Origin: an uncultured Eubacteriales bacterium
GTDB lineage: Bacteria > Bacillota > Clostridia > Christensenellales > Borkfalkiaceae
DNA: 64,000 bases
Assembly: GCA_958421945.1 (NCBI GenBank)
Contig: CATZMZ010000004.1
Coordinates: 83,133 to 147,132, forward strand
Direction of reading: 5' to 3'
Shown: in pieces, positions 1 through 8,198 of the stretch
Layout: each line of letters begins with the position of its first letter
Position numbering within the stretch: position 1 is the first letter of the stretch
Notes under the pieces: generated by a model
What the model saw: the letters and a program-made list of their open reading frames with translations, nothing else
Database searches by the model: none
Told to the model about the DNA's origin: nothing
Made by a program: the position numbers and the translations under genes

Positions 1-125
1 TTCACGGAAGCCTTTGCGGCGCGCGCGTCGAGAATCATAATCGCGCCGTCCACCGCTTTAAGATTTTCTTCCATCATACGCATAGCGGCGGTCATATGCC
101 CGGGAAACCATTGTAAATGCTGCAT
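1..125 (-). CDS. rbgA: Ribosome biogenesis GTPase A (partial)
   Basis: Only the first 41 codons are inside the window; the rest lies beyond position 1. The N-terminus reads MQHLQWFPGHM, followed by a basic helix and then an AIMILDARAA strand. This is the usual start of RbgA/YlqF, a circularly permuted GTPase that helps late assembly of the 50S subunit. Its start overlaps the trmD stop (TAATG), so it is the last visible gene of the ylxM-ffh-rpsP-khpA-rimM-trmD operon and is probably translationally coupled. The order matches other Firmicutes. The GTP-binding motifs cannot be checked here. Confidence 0.85.
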   Translation of the reverse strand, partial: MQHLQWFPGHMTAAMRMMEENLKAVDGAIMILDARAAKASV

Positions 126-799
126 TATTTATCCTCTTTTAACAAATCGGGACGGCGGAGCGCGGTCAGTTTGCGCGCTTCGTTTTCGCGCCACAGGTCA
201 ACCTCTTTATGATTGCCCGATAACAGCACGTCGGGAACTTTAAGCCCCATAAATTCCTGCGGTTTGGTGTACTGCGGATATTCGAGCATGCCGCCCGTAA
301 AGCTTTCGGACAGGAGCGATTCGCGGTTAATAACGCCGTCCACGTAACGACTTACTGCGTCCACGACCGCCATTGCGGGAATTTCGCCGCCCGTAAGCAC
401 GAAATCGCCCACGGACAATTCTTCGTCGATGAACAAATCGAGAACGCGTTGATCCACCCCCTCGTAATGCCCGCAAAGCAACAAAATTCTGTCGAGCGCG
501 GCGTATTCGGTAACGATTTTCTGATTAAAAGTTCTGCCCTTGGGCGAAAGGTAAACGCGCCTTGCGCAATGCTCCGGGTCGAGTGCGGAAATAGCGGAAG
601 CGATGGGTTGCGCCATCATAACCATACCCGCGCCGCCGCCGAATGGCGTATCGTCGCACTTTTTGTGTTTATCTAGCGAATAATCGCGGATATCGGTTAC
701 GACGATTTCCAGCCTGCCGTTTTTTTGCGCTCTGCCGAGAATGCTCATAGACAGCGGCGCGAACATTTCGGGGAAAAGGGTTAAAATATCAATCCTCAC
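125..799 (-). CDS. trmD: tRNA (guanine37-N1)-methyltransferase
   Basis: TrmD methylates N1 of G37 in tRNAs that read CCN, CUN and CGG, using SAM, and so prevents +1 frameshifting. The 224-residue protein has normal length. The trefoil-knot SAM site is visible: LSPKG at about 84-88, CGHYEGVDQR at about 109-118, and SVGDFVLTGGE at about 129-139, which contains the catalytic Asp region. The start is GTG, giving MRIDILTLFPEMF as in the family, with an AGGTG ribosome site 7 bases upstream. It overlaps the end of rimM by 11 bases, the conserved rimM-trmD pairing. Confidence 0.96.
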   Translation of the reverse strand: MRIDILTLFPEMFAPLSMSILGRAQKNGRLEIVVTDIRDYSLDKHKKCDDTPFGGGAGMVMMAQPIASAISALDPEHCARRVYLSPKGRTFNQKIVTEYAALDRILLLCGHYEGVDQRVLDLFIDEELSVGDFVLTGGEIPAMAVVDAVSRYVDGVINRESLLSESFTGGMLEYPQYTKPQEFMGLKVPDVLLSGNHKEVDLWRENEARKLTALRRPDLLKEDK

Positions 800-1295
800 G
801 ACAAATCACCTCGCCGATATTGTCTTTAACGAGCATAACGCCTTTTTCCGTATCGACGGAAGAAAGCACCCTTTTAAGGAAAGGAAACGCGGCTTTTTTG
901 CCGTTCGGGGTTACAATCCAGATAACGTCCGTTTTGCCCTCGGTTATTTCGGAAATAACGCCAAGTTCCTCGCCCGATTCGGTAACGACCTTAACGCCGA
1001 TTAAATCCGCGATAAAATAAGAACCCTCCTCGGGAACGATAGCGTCTGCGCGGTCCACGTATAAAAATTTGCCGCGGAAAGCCTCTGCGGCAGTTCTGTC
1101 CGAAACGCCCGAAAGCGTAACGAAAACCTCGTTCGCACCTATTCTGACGTTAAGAATTTTATGCGGAACGCCGTCTATGATTGCTTGTTTTAAGCTTTTG
1201 AATCTCGAAGGGTCGTCTGTAAGCGGAACGACTTTAATTTCGCCGCGCACACCCTGCGGCTTGACCGCAATACCCACTTTTAAGGTCTTTTCCAT
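789..1295 (-). CDS. rimM: 16S rRNA processing protein RimM
   Basis: RimM binds ribosomal protein S19 in the 30S head and promotes 16S rRNA maturation. The 168-residue protein shows the N-terminal RimM barrel (VGIAVKPQGVRGEIKVVPLTDDP, split here as two recognisable stretches, VGIAVKPQG and GEIKVVPLTD, residues about 7-29). A C-terminal PRC-barrel-like half follows (YFIADLIGVKV, then WIVTPNGKKAAFPF). Length and order are typical. It lies between khpA and trmD and overlaps trmD by 11 bases. Confidence 0.95.
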   Translation of the reverse strand: MEKTLKVGIAVKPQGVRGEIKVVPLTDDPSRFKSLKQAIIDGVPHKILNVRIGANEVFVTLSGVSDRTAAEAFRGKFLYVDRADAIVPEEGSYFIADLIGVKVVTESGEELGVISEITEGKTDVIWIVTPNGKKAAFPFLKRVLSSVDTEKGVMLVKDNIGEVICRED

Positions 1296-1339
1296 TAAAA
1301 ATACCGATTAAATAACGATTAAATACCGAAAACGGGGAA

Positions 1340-1582
1340 TTAATTTTCCCCGCGTTCCTTAATTTCGATATTATATTTTTTGTTTTCTTTGGCTGAACCT
1401 GCACGAACGAGCGCGCGGAGAGCCTTTGCGATTTTACCCTGACGCCCTATAACCTTACCCATATCGCCGGGGTCGAGCGTAACGACGACCGTTACCGTCC
1501 TGCCGTCCTCTTTAACGTCGTAAACGACGTTTTCGTGATGTTCGGAGAATGTGCCGACGACGAATTTAATAAGTTCTATCAC
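1340..1582 (-). CDS. khpA: KH-domain RNA-binding protein KhpA
   Basis: This 80-residue protein is a single KH domain with the GxxG-type loop (GKVIGRQGKIAKALR, about residues 42-56). KhpA (YlqC) forms a complex with KhpB and affects cell size and RNA metabolism in Firmicutes. The start is GTG (MIELIKFVV). The position between rpsP and rimM is conserved across Bacillota, which supports the call beyond the short sequence. Confidence 0.93.
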   Translation of the reverse strand: MIELIKFVVGTFSEHHENVVYDVKEDGRTVTVVVTLDPGDMGKVIGRQGKIAKALRALVRAGSAKENKKYNIEIKERGEN

Positions 1583-1603
1583 CTGTCATCACCCGTGCCT
1601 TTA

Positions 1604-1900
1604 TTATTTGGATTTCTTTCTTACTTTCGTTTTTGCAGGGGAAAGCTTGGTGGGTTTGGGTAAAATCCCCTGATTGATAAGAATGTTTTTCACGGTAGCG
1701 GTGGGCTGAACGCCTTTCGCGAGCCAGTCTTTCGCTTTGTCCGCGTCGATAACGATTTCAGCGGGAACGGTGGTGGGGTTGTAATGACCGACCTTGTCGA
1801 TATACGCGCCGTCGCGAGCGTTTCTGCTGTCCGTGATAACGATACGATAGAAAGGTGATTTCTTGTCGCCTAATCTTGTTAATCTCATTTTTACTGCCAT
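1604..1900 (-). CDS. rpsP: 30S ribosomal protein S16
   Basis: S16 is an early-assembling protein of the 30S body. The 98-residue sequence begins MAVKMRLTRLGDKKSPFYR, contains the SRNARDGAYIDKVGHYNP signature at about residues 26-43, and ends in a basic tail. A good AAAGGAG ribosome site precedes the ATG. The 150-base gap up to ffh contains a short perfect hairpin, AGCCG-AA-CGGCT, right before that site; it could modulate translation but has no demonstrated role. Confidence 0.97.
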   Translation of the reverse strand: MAVKMRLTRLGDKKSPFYRIVITDSRNARDGAYIDKVGHYNPTTVPAEIVIDADKAKDWLAKGVQPTATVKNILINQGILPKPTKLSPAKTKVRKKSK

Positions 1901-2053
1901 AATATTTATCTCCTTTAAGCCGTTCGGCTAATAAATTTTTTATTTTTCTTGTGTAAAGTAACGCCGCGCTCCGCGGGTTTTATTGCTATTTTCACGCCCA
2001 TGTACGGCGTTGCGGACGCCTTTGGCGAACCGACTTGCCGTCCCGAACGGAAA

Positions 2054-3370
2054 TTAAAAACGGAACATTTTGTTGTTCTTCATTTGTTTCATCATTTGTT
2101 TGGTCTGTTCGAACTGCCGAAGCACTCTGTTTACTTCCTGCACGGACGTGCCGCTTCCGTTTGCGATGCGCTGCTTTCTCGACGAGTTGATGACGGACGG
2201 ATTTTCGCGTTCCTTAACGGTCATAGATTGAATAACCGCTTTCATGGAAAGCATTTTCTTTTCGTCCACGTCCTCCTCTTTTATTTTGAACTTACCGCCC
2301 ATACCGCCGGGGAGCATTGACAGCACGTCTTTAAGCCCGCCCATTTTTTTCATCGCTTCGAACTGCGTAAGATAATCGGAAAGAGTAAAGGAATTTTCCC
2401 TGAATTTCTTTTCCATTTTCTTGGCTTCTTCTTCGGTAACGGCGTCCTGAGCCTTTTCAATCAGCGTAAGAACGTCACCCATACCGAGAATTCTGTTCGC
2501 CATTCTGTCGGGATAAAAGGGTTCTAAATCGCCGAGCTTTTCGCCGACCGAGCAAAACTTGATCGGCTTGCCCGTAACGGCTTTCATGGAAAGGGTTGCG
2601 CCGCCGCGCGTATCGCCATCCAGCTTTGTTAAAACGAGACCCGTAACTTCAAGCCGTTTATTGAACGTATCGGCGACCTCGACGGCTACCTGACCCGTCA
2701 TCGAATCCACGACGAGCAAAATTTCGGCAGGATTGACTTCCGCCTTGATTTTTTCCAGCTCGCGCATCAGTTCTTCGTCTATCTGCAACCTTCCCGCGGT
2801 ATCAATGATAACCGTGTCAAAACCGAACGATTTGGCGTGTGCGACGCCCTCCTTCGCGATTTTAACGGGGTTGCCCTGACCTTTTTCAAACACCTCGCAG
2901 CCGGCGTTTTTGCCGACGATTTTAAGCTGAGCTATCGCCGCGGGACGGTAAACGTCGCACGCGACGAGGAGTGGTTTTTTGCCCTGTTTTTTAAGGAACG
3001 CGCCGAGCTTCCCCACAAGCGTGGTTTTACCCGCGCCCTGAAGTCCCGCCATCATAATAACGGTTGGCGGATTGTCCGAAACGGCGAGTTTGCCGTTAGA
3101 CGAACCCATAAGCGCAATCAGCTCTTCGTTTACTATTTTAACGACCTGTTGAGTCGGGGTTAAGCTTTTTAAGATTTCCTCGCCGACAGCCCTTTCGGAA
3201 ACGCGCGCGACGAAATCTTTAACGACGGAAACGTTCACGTCCGCCTCTAAAAGCGCGATACGCACCTCACGCATCGCGGTTTTAATTTCCAGCTCGGTAA
3301 GTCTGCCGCGTTTAGTAAGCTTGGAAAAGATATGATTAAGTTTTTCGGATAAGCCTGAAAATAAAGCCAT
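2054..3370 (-). CDS. ffh: Signal recognition particle GTPase Ffh (SRP54)
   Basis: Ffh binds the SRP RNA and signal peptides and delivers ribosomes to FtsY at the membrane. The 438-residue protein has the helical N domain (1-85), the G domain with P-loop GLQGAGKTT (about 110-118), DTAGR (about 188-192) and TKLDGD (about 246-251), and a methionine-rich M domain from about 300 to the end. It starts on the shared A of the ylxM stop (TAATG), which suggests translational coupling. Confidence 0.97.
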   Translation of the reverse strand: MALFSGLSEKLNHIFSKLTKRGRLTELEIKTAMREVRIALLEADVNVSVVKDFVARVSERAVGEEILKSLTPTQQVVKIVNEELIALMGSSNGKLAVSDNPPTVIMMAGLQGAGKTTLVGKLGAFLKKQGKKPLLVACDVYRPAAIAQLKIVGKNAGCEVFEKGQGNPVKIAKEGVAHAKSFGFDTVIIDTAGRLQIDEELMRELEKIKAEVNPAEILLVVDSMTGQVAVEVADTFNKRLEVTGLVLTKLDGDTRGGATLSMKAVTGKPIKFCSVGEKLGDLEPFYPDRMANRILGMGDVLTLIEKAQDAVTEEEAKKMEKKFRENSFTLSDYLTQFEAMKKMGGLKDVLSMLPGGMGGKFKIKEEDVDEKKMLSMKAVIQSMTVKERENPSVINSSRKQRIANGSGTSVQEVNRVLRQFEQTKQMMKQMKNNKMFRF

Positions 3371-3669
3371 TATTCACCTATCGCGGAAAGAATTTCCTCG
3401 GCGAGTTTTTTATCCGCCGCGCCGTTTGCAAGTGCTTTAAGCCTGGCGAATTTCGCCCTTAATTTTAACGCGTTTTCATATTCCGACAGCTTGGTTTTAA
3501 CCGTTTTTATCGTTTCGTAAACGCTTTGCCTGCCCGTCCCCGAAGACTCCGCAATTTCGGCAAGGGATAAGTCGAGACAGTAATGCGCGTAAAACGCGTT
3601 GCGCTGATTTTCCGTAAGCAGCCCCTCGTAAATCTCGAAAAGCTCCGTAAAATAAAAATCTTCTTCCAT
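3370..3669 (-). CDS. ylxM: SRP-associated HTH protein YlxM
   Basis: YlxM is a small helix-turn-helix protein encoded next to ffh in many Firmicutes and reported to associate with the SRP. The 99-residue sequence has a sigma-70 region-4-like HTH (LDLSLAEIAESSGTGRQSV, about residues 27-45). I chose the ATG at 3669, giving MEEDFYFTELFEIYEGLL as in the family, over an in-frame GTG four codons upstream. It is the first gene of the ribosome/SRP operon and lies 80 bases from a consensus promoter with a dyad at its start point. Confidence 0.9.
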   Translation of the reverse strand: MEEDFYFTELFEIYEGLLTENQRNAFYAHYCLDLSLAEIAESSGTGRQSVYETIKTVKTKLSEYENALKLRAKFARLKALANGAADKKLAEEILSAIGE

Positions 3670-3725
3670 AATAACCCGCACGCCCGTCGCAAATTCAAGT
3701 CGGATTATGCGATTAGCTTAGGTAG

Positions 3726-3751
3726 ACTGTAAAGTAAAAACACTTTACAGT
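3726..3751. promoter_or_regulatory. Perfect dyad at the transcription start of ylxM-ffh
   Basis: A 10-base perfect inverted repeat, ACTGTAAAGT and ACTTTACAGT separated by 6 bases, spans the predicted start point just downstream of the -10 box. This position suits a repressor operator. It could instead form a 5'-end hairpin in the mRNA. Confidence 0.55.
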
Positions 3752-3755
3752 GTTA

Positions 3756-3784
3756 ATTATATACTTATCGCCGTCGGCTGTCAA
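3756..3784 (-). promoter_or_regulatory. Consensus sigma-A promoter of the ylxM-ffh operon
   Basis: On the minus strand TTGACA (3784-3779) and TATAAT (3761-3756) are separated by exactly 17 bases, a perfect match to the housekeeping consensus. Transcription would start near 3749 and run into ylxM. The guaB promoter on the other strand lies about 75 bases away, so the gap carries two divergent promoters. Confidence 0.85.
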
Positions 3785-3856
3785 GCGTTTTAAGGTTGAA
3801 ATTTACGGTTTTTTCGATAATTTCCCGCTAAACCGAGCCGTGTTTTATGCAAAAGC

Positions 3857-3885
3857 TTGACACTGCACCTTAATTTTGATAAAAT
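3857..3885 (+). promoter_or_regulatory. Promoter of guaB
   Basis: TTGACA (3857-3862) and TAAAAT (3880-3885) lie 17 bases apart, about 40 bases before the guaB start. An AGGAG ribosome site sits at 3913-3917. No purine-riboswitch-like structure is visible in the short leader. Confidence 0.75.
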
Positions 3886-3924
3886 AATAAAAATTTAAAA
3901 TAATTTAATAACAGGAGCGCAGAA

Positions 3925-5433
3925 ATGGCAAAAATCGTAAACGAACCGTCAAGAACCTTTAACGAATACCTGCTTATCCCGGGGTATTCCTCCGCCGAAT
4001 GTATCCCCGCTAACGTCAGCTTAAAAACGCCGCTCGTTAAATTCCGTCGCGGCGAAAAGCCCGCCATAACTCTCAACACGCCGCTTACGTCCGCGATTAT
4101 GCAATCGGTATCGGGCGATAAGCTCGCGGTGGCTTTGGCAAAGGAAGGCGGTCTGTCCTTTATTTACGGCTCGCAGTCTATCGAAAGTCAGGCGGCGATG
4201 GTCGCAAAGGTTAAAGATTTCAAGGCGGGATTCGTCGAAAGCGATTCTAACCTTTCCCCCGACGCCACGCTTAAAGACGTGCTTGAACTTAAAGAAAAAA
4301 CGGGGCATTCCACCGTTGCGATTACGAGCGACGGAACGGCGCAAGGCACGCTTTTGGGTATCGTTACCGGCAGAGATTACAGGGTGTCGAGAATGTCGCC
4401 CGATATGAAAGTTAAAGATTTTATGACGCCGTTTGCGAACATTATTCACGCAAAGGTCGGCACTACGCTTAAAGAAGCCAACGACATAATCTGGGAGCAT
4501 AAACTTAACTCTTTGCCAATTTTAGACGAGCAAAACAGACTTAAATATTTCGTTTTCAGAAAGGATTACGAACAGCACAAGGAAAACCCGAACGAAGTGC
4601 TTGACGCCGATAAACGCTACATGGTGGGCGCGGGCATCAACACGCGCGACTACGAAGAACGCGTACCCGCTCTCGTTGCGGCAGGCGCGGACGCACTTTG
4701 CATCGATTCTTCAGAGGGGTATTCGGAATGGCAAAAACGCACGATAAGCTGGATACGCGCAAAGTACGGCGACAAAGTTAAAGTGGGAGCGGGCAACGTT
4801 GTCAGCGGCGAGGGTTTCAGGTTTCTCGCGGAGTGCGGCGCGGATTTCGTTAAAGTGGGTATCGGCGGCGGCTCTATTTGCATAACGCGCGAAACGAAAG
4901 GTATCGGCAGAGGTCAGGCAACCGCTTTAATAGAGGTTTGCGCGGAACGCGACAAGTTTTTCAAAGAAACGGGCGTGTACGTTCCCGTTTGTTCGGACGG
5001 CGGAATCGTTCACGATTACCACATGACGCTTGCGCTGGCGATGGGCGCGGACTTTTTAATGCTCGGCAGATACTTTGCAAGGTTCGAGGAAAGCCCGACT
5101 GAAAAATTCGTTATCAACGGCAACGTGGTTAAAGAATACTGGGGCGAAGGTTCTAACCGCGCGCGCAACTGGCAAAGGTACGACCTCGGCGGCGATAAAA
5201 AGCTGTCCTTCGAAGAAGGCGTGGACTCTTACGTTCCATACGCCGGCACGCTTAAAGATAACGTGATGAGGACGCTTAACAAAATCAAGTCCACGATGTG
5301 CAACTGCGGCGCGTTGACTATCCCCGAATTGCAGGAAAAAGCAGTCTTTACCGTCGTTTCCGCAACGAGCATCGTTGAGGGCGGCGCGCACGACGTCATC
5401 AGGAAAGATTCGGTTAAAATCACGAGATTATAA
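3925..5433 (+). CDS. guaB: IMP dehydrogenase, Tritrichomonas-type
   Basis: IMP dehydrogenase oxidises IMP to XMP with NAD+, the committed step of GMP synthesis. The 502-residue protein has a TIM barrel interrupted by a CBS pair (about 105-220). The catalytic loop GGGSICITR has Cys at residue 319. The flap carries the NWQRYDLGG motif with Arg418-Tyr419, and Lys310 and Glu431 are present. By my recollection of the family, these residues and their numbering match the Tritrichomonas foetus enzyme, and similarity runs along the whole protein, including the C-terminal [13 protein letters not shown] stretch. Lys310/Glu431 is the combination linked to mycophenolic acid resistance. It is a single-gene unit with its own promoter and terminator. 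Confidence 0.95.
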   Translation: MAKIVNEPSRTFNEYLLIPGYSSAECIPANVSLKTPLVKFRRGEKPAITLNTPLTSAIMQSVSGDKLAVALAKEGGLSFIYGSQSIESQAAMVAKVKDFKAGFVESDSNLSPDATLKDVLELKEKTGHSTVAITSDGTAQGTLLGIVTGRDYRVSRMSPDMKVKDFMTPFANIIHAKVGTTLKEANDIIWEHKLNSLPILDEQNRLKYFVFRKDYEQHKENPNEVLDADKRYMVGAGINTRDYEERVPALVAAGADALCIDSSEGYSEWQKRTISWIRAKYGDKVKVGAGNVVSGEGFRFLAECGADFVKVGIGGGSICITRETKGIGRGQATALIEVCAERDKFFKETGVYVPVCSDGGIVHDYHMTLALAMGADFLMLGRYFARFEESPTEKFVINGNVVKEYWGEGSNRARNWQRYDLGGDKKLSFEEGVDSYVPYAGTLKDNVMRTLNKIKSTMCNCGALTIPELQEKAVFTVVSATSIVEGGAHDVIRKDSVKITRL

Positions 5434-5483
5434 AACCCGATTATTCGTTTTCAAAATAAATACGCGATTAAATCCTATTATAT

Positions 5484-5524
5484 GCAAGCGACCGCGGGCA
5501 AATGCCCGCGGTCGCTTGCGTTTT
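5484..5524 (+). terminator. Rho-independent terminator of guaB
   Basis: A 17-base perfect GC-rich stem (5484-5500 with 5503-5519) is followed by GTTTTAT. It lies 50 bases after the guaB stop and separates it from the convergent minus-strand genes. Confidence 0.8.
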
Positions 5525-5548
5525 ATAATCGTTTCGTCGTTTTCGTTT

Positions 5549-6382
5549 TTATAATTGTTTCGCCGTTTTTTTTGCGCCCTTGATTTTTTTGTACGTTTTA
5601 TCAGCCGAAAAATCGCGTTTAACTTTACATTCTCCGCCCAACGCTTCTATCGCAAAGCGCAGTTCTTCAAAATCCGCATAAGAAATTTTCTCGTTTTCCG
5701 CGGCGGCATTTAAAAACGGTAAAGCACGTTCGTCGCCGTAACGCGCGAGATAGGACGCGTAAAGCGGCAAGTTTTCGCCGTGTTTTAAAAATTCCGCAAT
5801 GAGAACATCGAACGCCCCGTCGGTCTTTTGCCCGCGCGAAACGATTTCGGCTATTCGCGCTTTCCCGCGTTCATCGGCGTCGGCATACCGTGCGAGCGCA
5901 CCGTCTTTTACCTTGTCGGCAATCTCGCACAAAAACTCGGTAGCCAGTTCGCCCACGCAGTCGGGATAGTCTAAAAGAGCAAACTCAAAATATCTTTCCA
6001 CGGGAATTTCCGCTTTCATATCCGAAAGCATATTCATACAGTACGCGACAAACTCTTCCGAATCGTCGCATTTTATCGCCTCGGTAACCGCCTTTGCCCC
6101 GTCCTTTGCCGCGATAATCGCCTCGCAAAGGAAATCCGAAACGGAAACACCTTTGTTCAGGTGTTCCTTTAAGCAATCCAAAAGCTCTGCGGCGGAAAAC
6201 CCGCGATAAAATTCACCCGGCGTTTTGCCGTCTAACTCTTTAAGCTTTTCGTTCCCGAATTTTTCGTATAGCACGGGAATGTTGTTTTCAATTTCCTCCG
6301 GCTTAACTTTGCCGACGTTTTTATAAACGTAGTCCGAAATATATTCGTCGAAAAGTTTGTCGATATCGATCACCTTAATCAT
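5549..6382 (-). CDS. Uncharacterised HEAT-like helical protein
   Basis: I do not recognise this 277-residue protein as a named family. It is soluble and almost wholly helical, with repeated helical pairs typical of HEAT/armadillo-like scaffolds (for example YPDCVGELATEFLCEIADKV and DERALPFLNAAAE) and a basic, Lys-rich tail. I chose the ATG at 6382, which overlaps the end of the upstream TPR gene and follows a GGTGAAG site, over a GTG three codons earlier. Coupling to the TPR gene suggests the two proteins act together, perhaps as a scaffold or accounting pair. The function is unknown. Confidence 0.7.
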   Translation of the reverse strand: MIKVIDIDKLFDEYISDYVYKNVGKVKPEEIENNIPVLYEKFGNEKLKELDGKTPGEFYRGFSAAELLDCLKEHLNKGVSVSDFLCEAIIAAKDGAKAVTEAIKCDDSEEFVAYCMNMLSDMKAEIPVERYFEFALLDYPDCVGELATEFLCEIADKVKDGALARYADADERGKARIAEIVSRGQKTDGAFDVLIAEFLKHGENLPLYASYLARYGDERALPFLNAAAENEKISYADFEELRFAIEALGGECKVKRDFSADKTYKKIKGAKKTAKQL

Positions 6383-8171
6383 TTTCTTCACCGTTTTCGT
6401 TATTGTTCTTTTTGCCCGACCTTTCGGTTTTAACGCTCGAAGCGGTTTCGCTCGCGTGCGCGGGTTTTTCCGAGCGCGCGAACGCGTCGGGATTTAAAAA
6501 TTTTTCCACTTTGGCGGATTTTGCGCCGAAAATCTGACAAATAAGCTTCATTTTATTAAGTTTTTCATATTTAGCGATGACTACCGCGACGGCGGCAAGC
6601 TCGTTCGGTTGGAGATTAGCTTTGCGCACCTCCTCCGCACGTTCGCCGTAAAGCCTGTTAAGCGCGAACAGAGCCTTATCTGTGTCCTCTATCCCCGTAA
6701 AAGCAAGCGAGGAAACGCATGCCGCATAAGCGGCAATAAACTTCGCGCCGAACTCGTCCGTTTCGTCGAACGGAAGCCTGCGAAGCTTAACGTTTACGTA
6801 ATACTTGCCGACGACTATGCCTGTTTTATCTTTGTTTTTATGAACGACCAACAGGTAAATAATAAACGATTTTATTTCTTCGCCGACGGAAGGATTAAGC
6901 AGCGTTTTCTTTAAGAAATTTTCCGCTTCCGCCTTGGGTGCAAGCTCGCAAACGGTTAAGATTGCGGTTTTTGCCAAAAACTCGTCGGGCAAATGCGCCG
7001 CGACCTTTGCCGCCAAAAGAATTTCCCTACGCGGAACAGCCGTTTTTTTGCCGTTTAACGCGTCGGAAAAAGCCTGCTCGTAACGCTCCGCCATTACGTG
7101 CGGCAACTCCTTTTCGTATTTAAGGGGTAACAACGCGACGGATTTTTTATCGCCCGCCCTGATTTTGACAGCCAGCTCCGCGAACCACAAAAATATCCCG
7201 TCGTCGGGTGAAATTCTGACGCATTCGAACAGCACGTCTACCGCTTTTTCGTATTCGCCGAGATTGAGGAGAGCGATCGCGTAAAAAAATTTAAGCAGCA
7301 CGTCGTAGGGTCTGTCTTTAAGCGCGCGGGATAAGCAATCGCGCGCGGTAAGATGGTCGCCCCTCTCTATTGCGCAGGAAGCGATTTTAAAATCCTCGTC
7401 CTTTGCGCCCGACTTTAACGACAACGCCTTGCCGTAATAATAATCGCTTTTTTCGTCGTCGCCAAGCTCGCCGTAAATGGTGGAAAGATTGCAATACGCG
7501 GTTAAATTATCGCCCAGCCGACGAATAGCCTCTCTGCTCACCGCGATAGCTTTTTCGTCCTTTTTTAAGAAAAAATACGCCATGGCAAGCTCGCCGAAAG
7601 AATCCTCGTCGCGACATTCTTCGGGGATGCTTTCATAAGCGGCTGCCGCCGCGCCGTAACCGCCCGCCGCAAACGAACGCTTGCCGCGCTTTTTGGCTTC
7701 CGAATAATCGGCGCGCTCGAACGGATACGCAAGCCAGTAACGCGTTTTTAAATTGCTTTCCTCGTAAACGGCGTTTAAGATTTCCTCGTCCGCCTCTCTG
7801 TTCGGCAAAGCGCCCTGAATCTCCGCCCGCAGCGCGAGATAAAAACCCGCAGCCCAAACGTCGTCCATACAATAAAAATTAGCGGCAAGCTCGCTGTAAG
7901 CTTCCGACAGGTCGCCGCCCGCAGCCGTTTTTTTATCGATGCAATAAAACCAGAAGCGGTTGGACAGCTCGTAAAGCTCCATTTGCGCGTAAACGTCGGC
8001 AATATCGGCTAAAATCTCCGCTTCCTCTGCGCGAGTGCAAACTTTAAGCGCGGAAAAAAACGCGGAAAGTTCCCCGAGATAATCGCCTTTCTCGTCGCAA
8101 ACGTCCGCAACGTTGCAATATATTTCGGCTAATTTCGCCTTGTCGTTAAAATTTATTACCTTTTCATCCAT
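6375..8171 (-). CDS. Tetratricopeptide-repeat protein
   Basis: This 598-residue soluble protein is built of helical pairs with TPR-like spacing, clearest at about residues 15-75, 165-290 (for example AYFFLKKDEKAIAVSREAI and YCNLSTIYGELGDDEKS) and 295-345. There is no signal peptide, and the C-terminal 40 residues are charged and low-complexity. TPR arrays mediate protein-protein contacts. The gene lies between hslO and the HEAT-like gene on the same strand, about 27 bases after hslO. A specific partner cannot be named from sequence. Confidence 0.75.
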   Translation of the reverse strand: MDEKVINFNDKAKLAEIYCNVADVCDEKGDYLGELSAFFSALKVCTRAEEAEILADIADVYAQMELYELSNRFWFYCIDKKTAAGGDLSEAYSELAANFYCMDDVWAAGFYLALRAEIQGALPNREADEEILNAVYEESNLKTRYWLAYPFERADYSEAKKRGKRSFAAGGYGAAAAAYESIPEECRDEDSFGELAMAYFFLKKDEKAIAVSREAIRRLGDNLTAYCNLSTIYGELGDDEKSDYYYGKALSLKSGAKDEDFKIASCAIERGDHLTARDCLSRALKDRPYDVLLKFFYAIALLNLGEYEKAVDVLFECVRISPDDGIFLWFAELAVKIRAGDKKSVALLPLKYEKELPHVMAERYEQAFSDALNGKKTAVPRREILLAAKVAAHLPDEFLAKTAILTVCELAPKAEAENFLKKTLLNPSVGEEIKSFIIYLLVVHKNKDKTGIVVGKYYVNVKLRRLPFDETDEFGAKFIAAYAACVSSLAFTGIEDTDKALFALNRLYGERAEEVRKANLQPNELAAVAVVIAKYEKLNKMKLICQIFGAKSAKVEKFLNPDAFARSEKPAHASETASSVKTERSGKKNNNENGEEND

Positions 8172-8198
8172 AACGTAAACGCAAACCTTAAAAAACGG

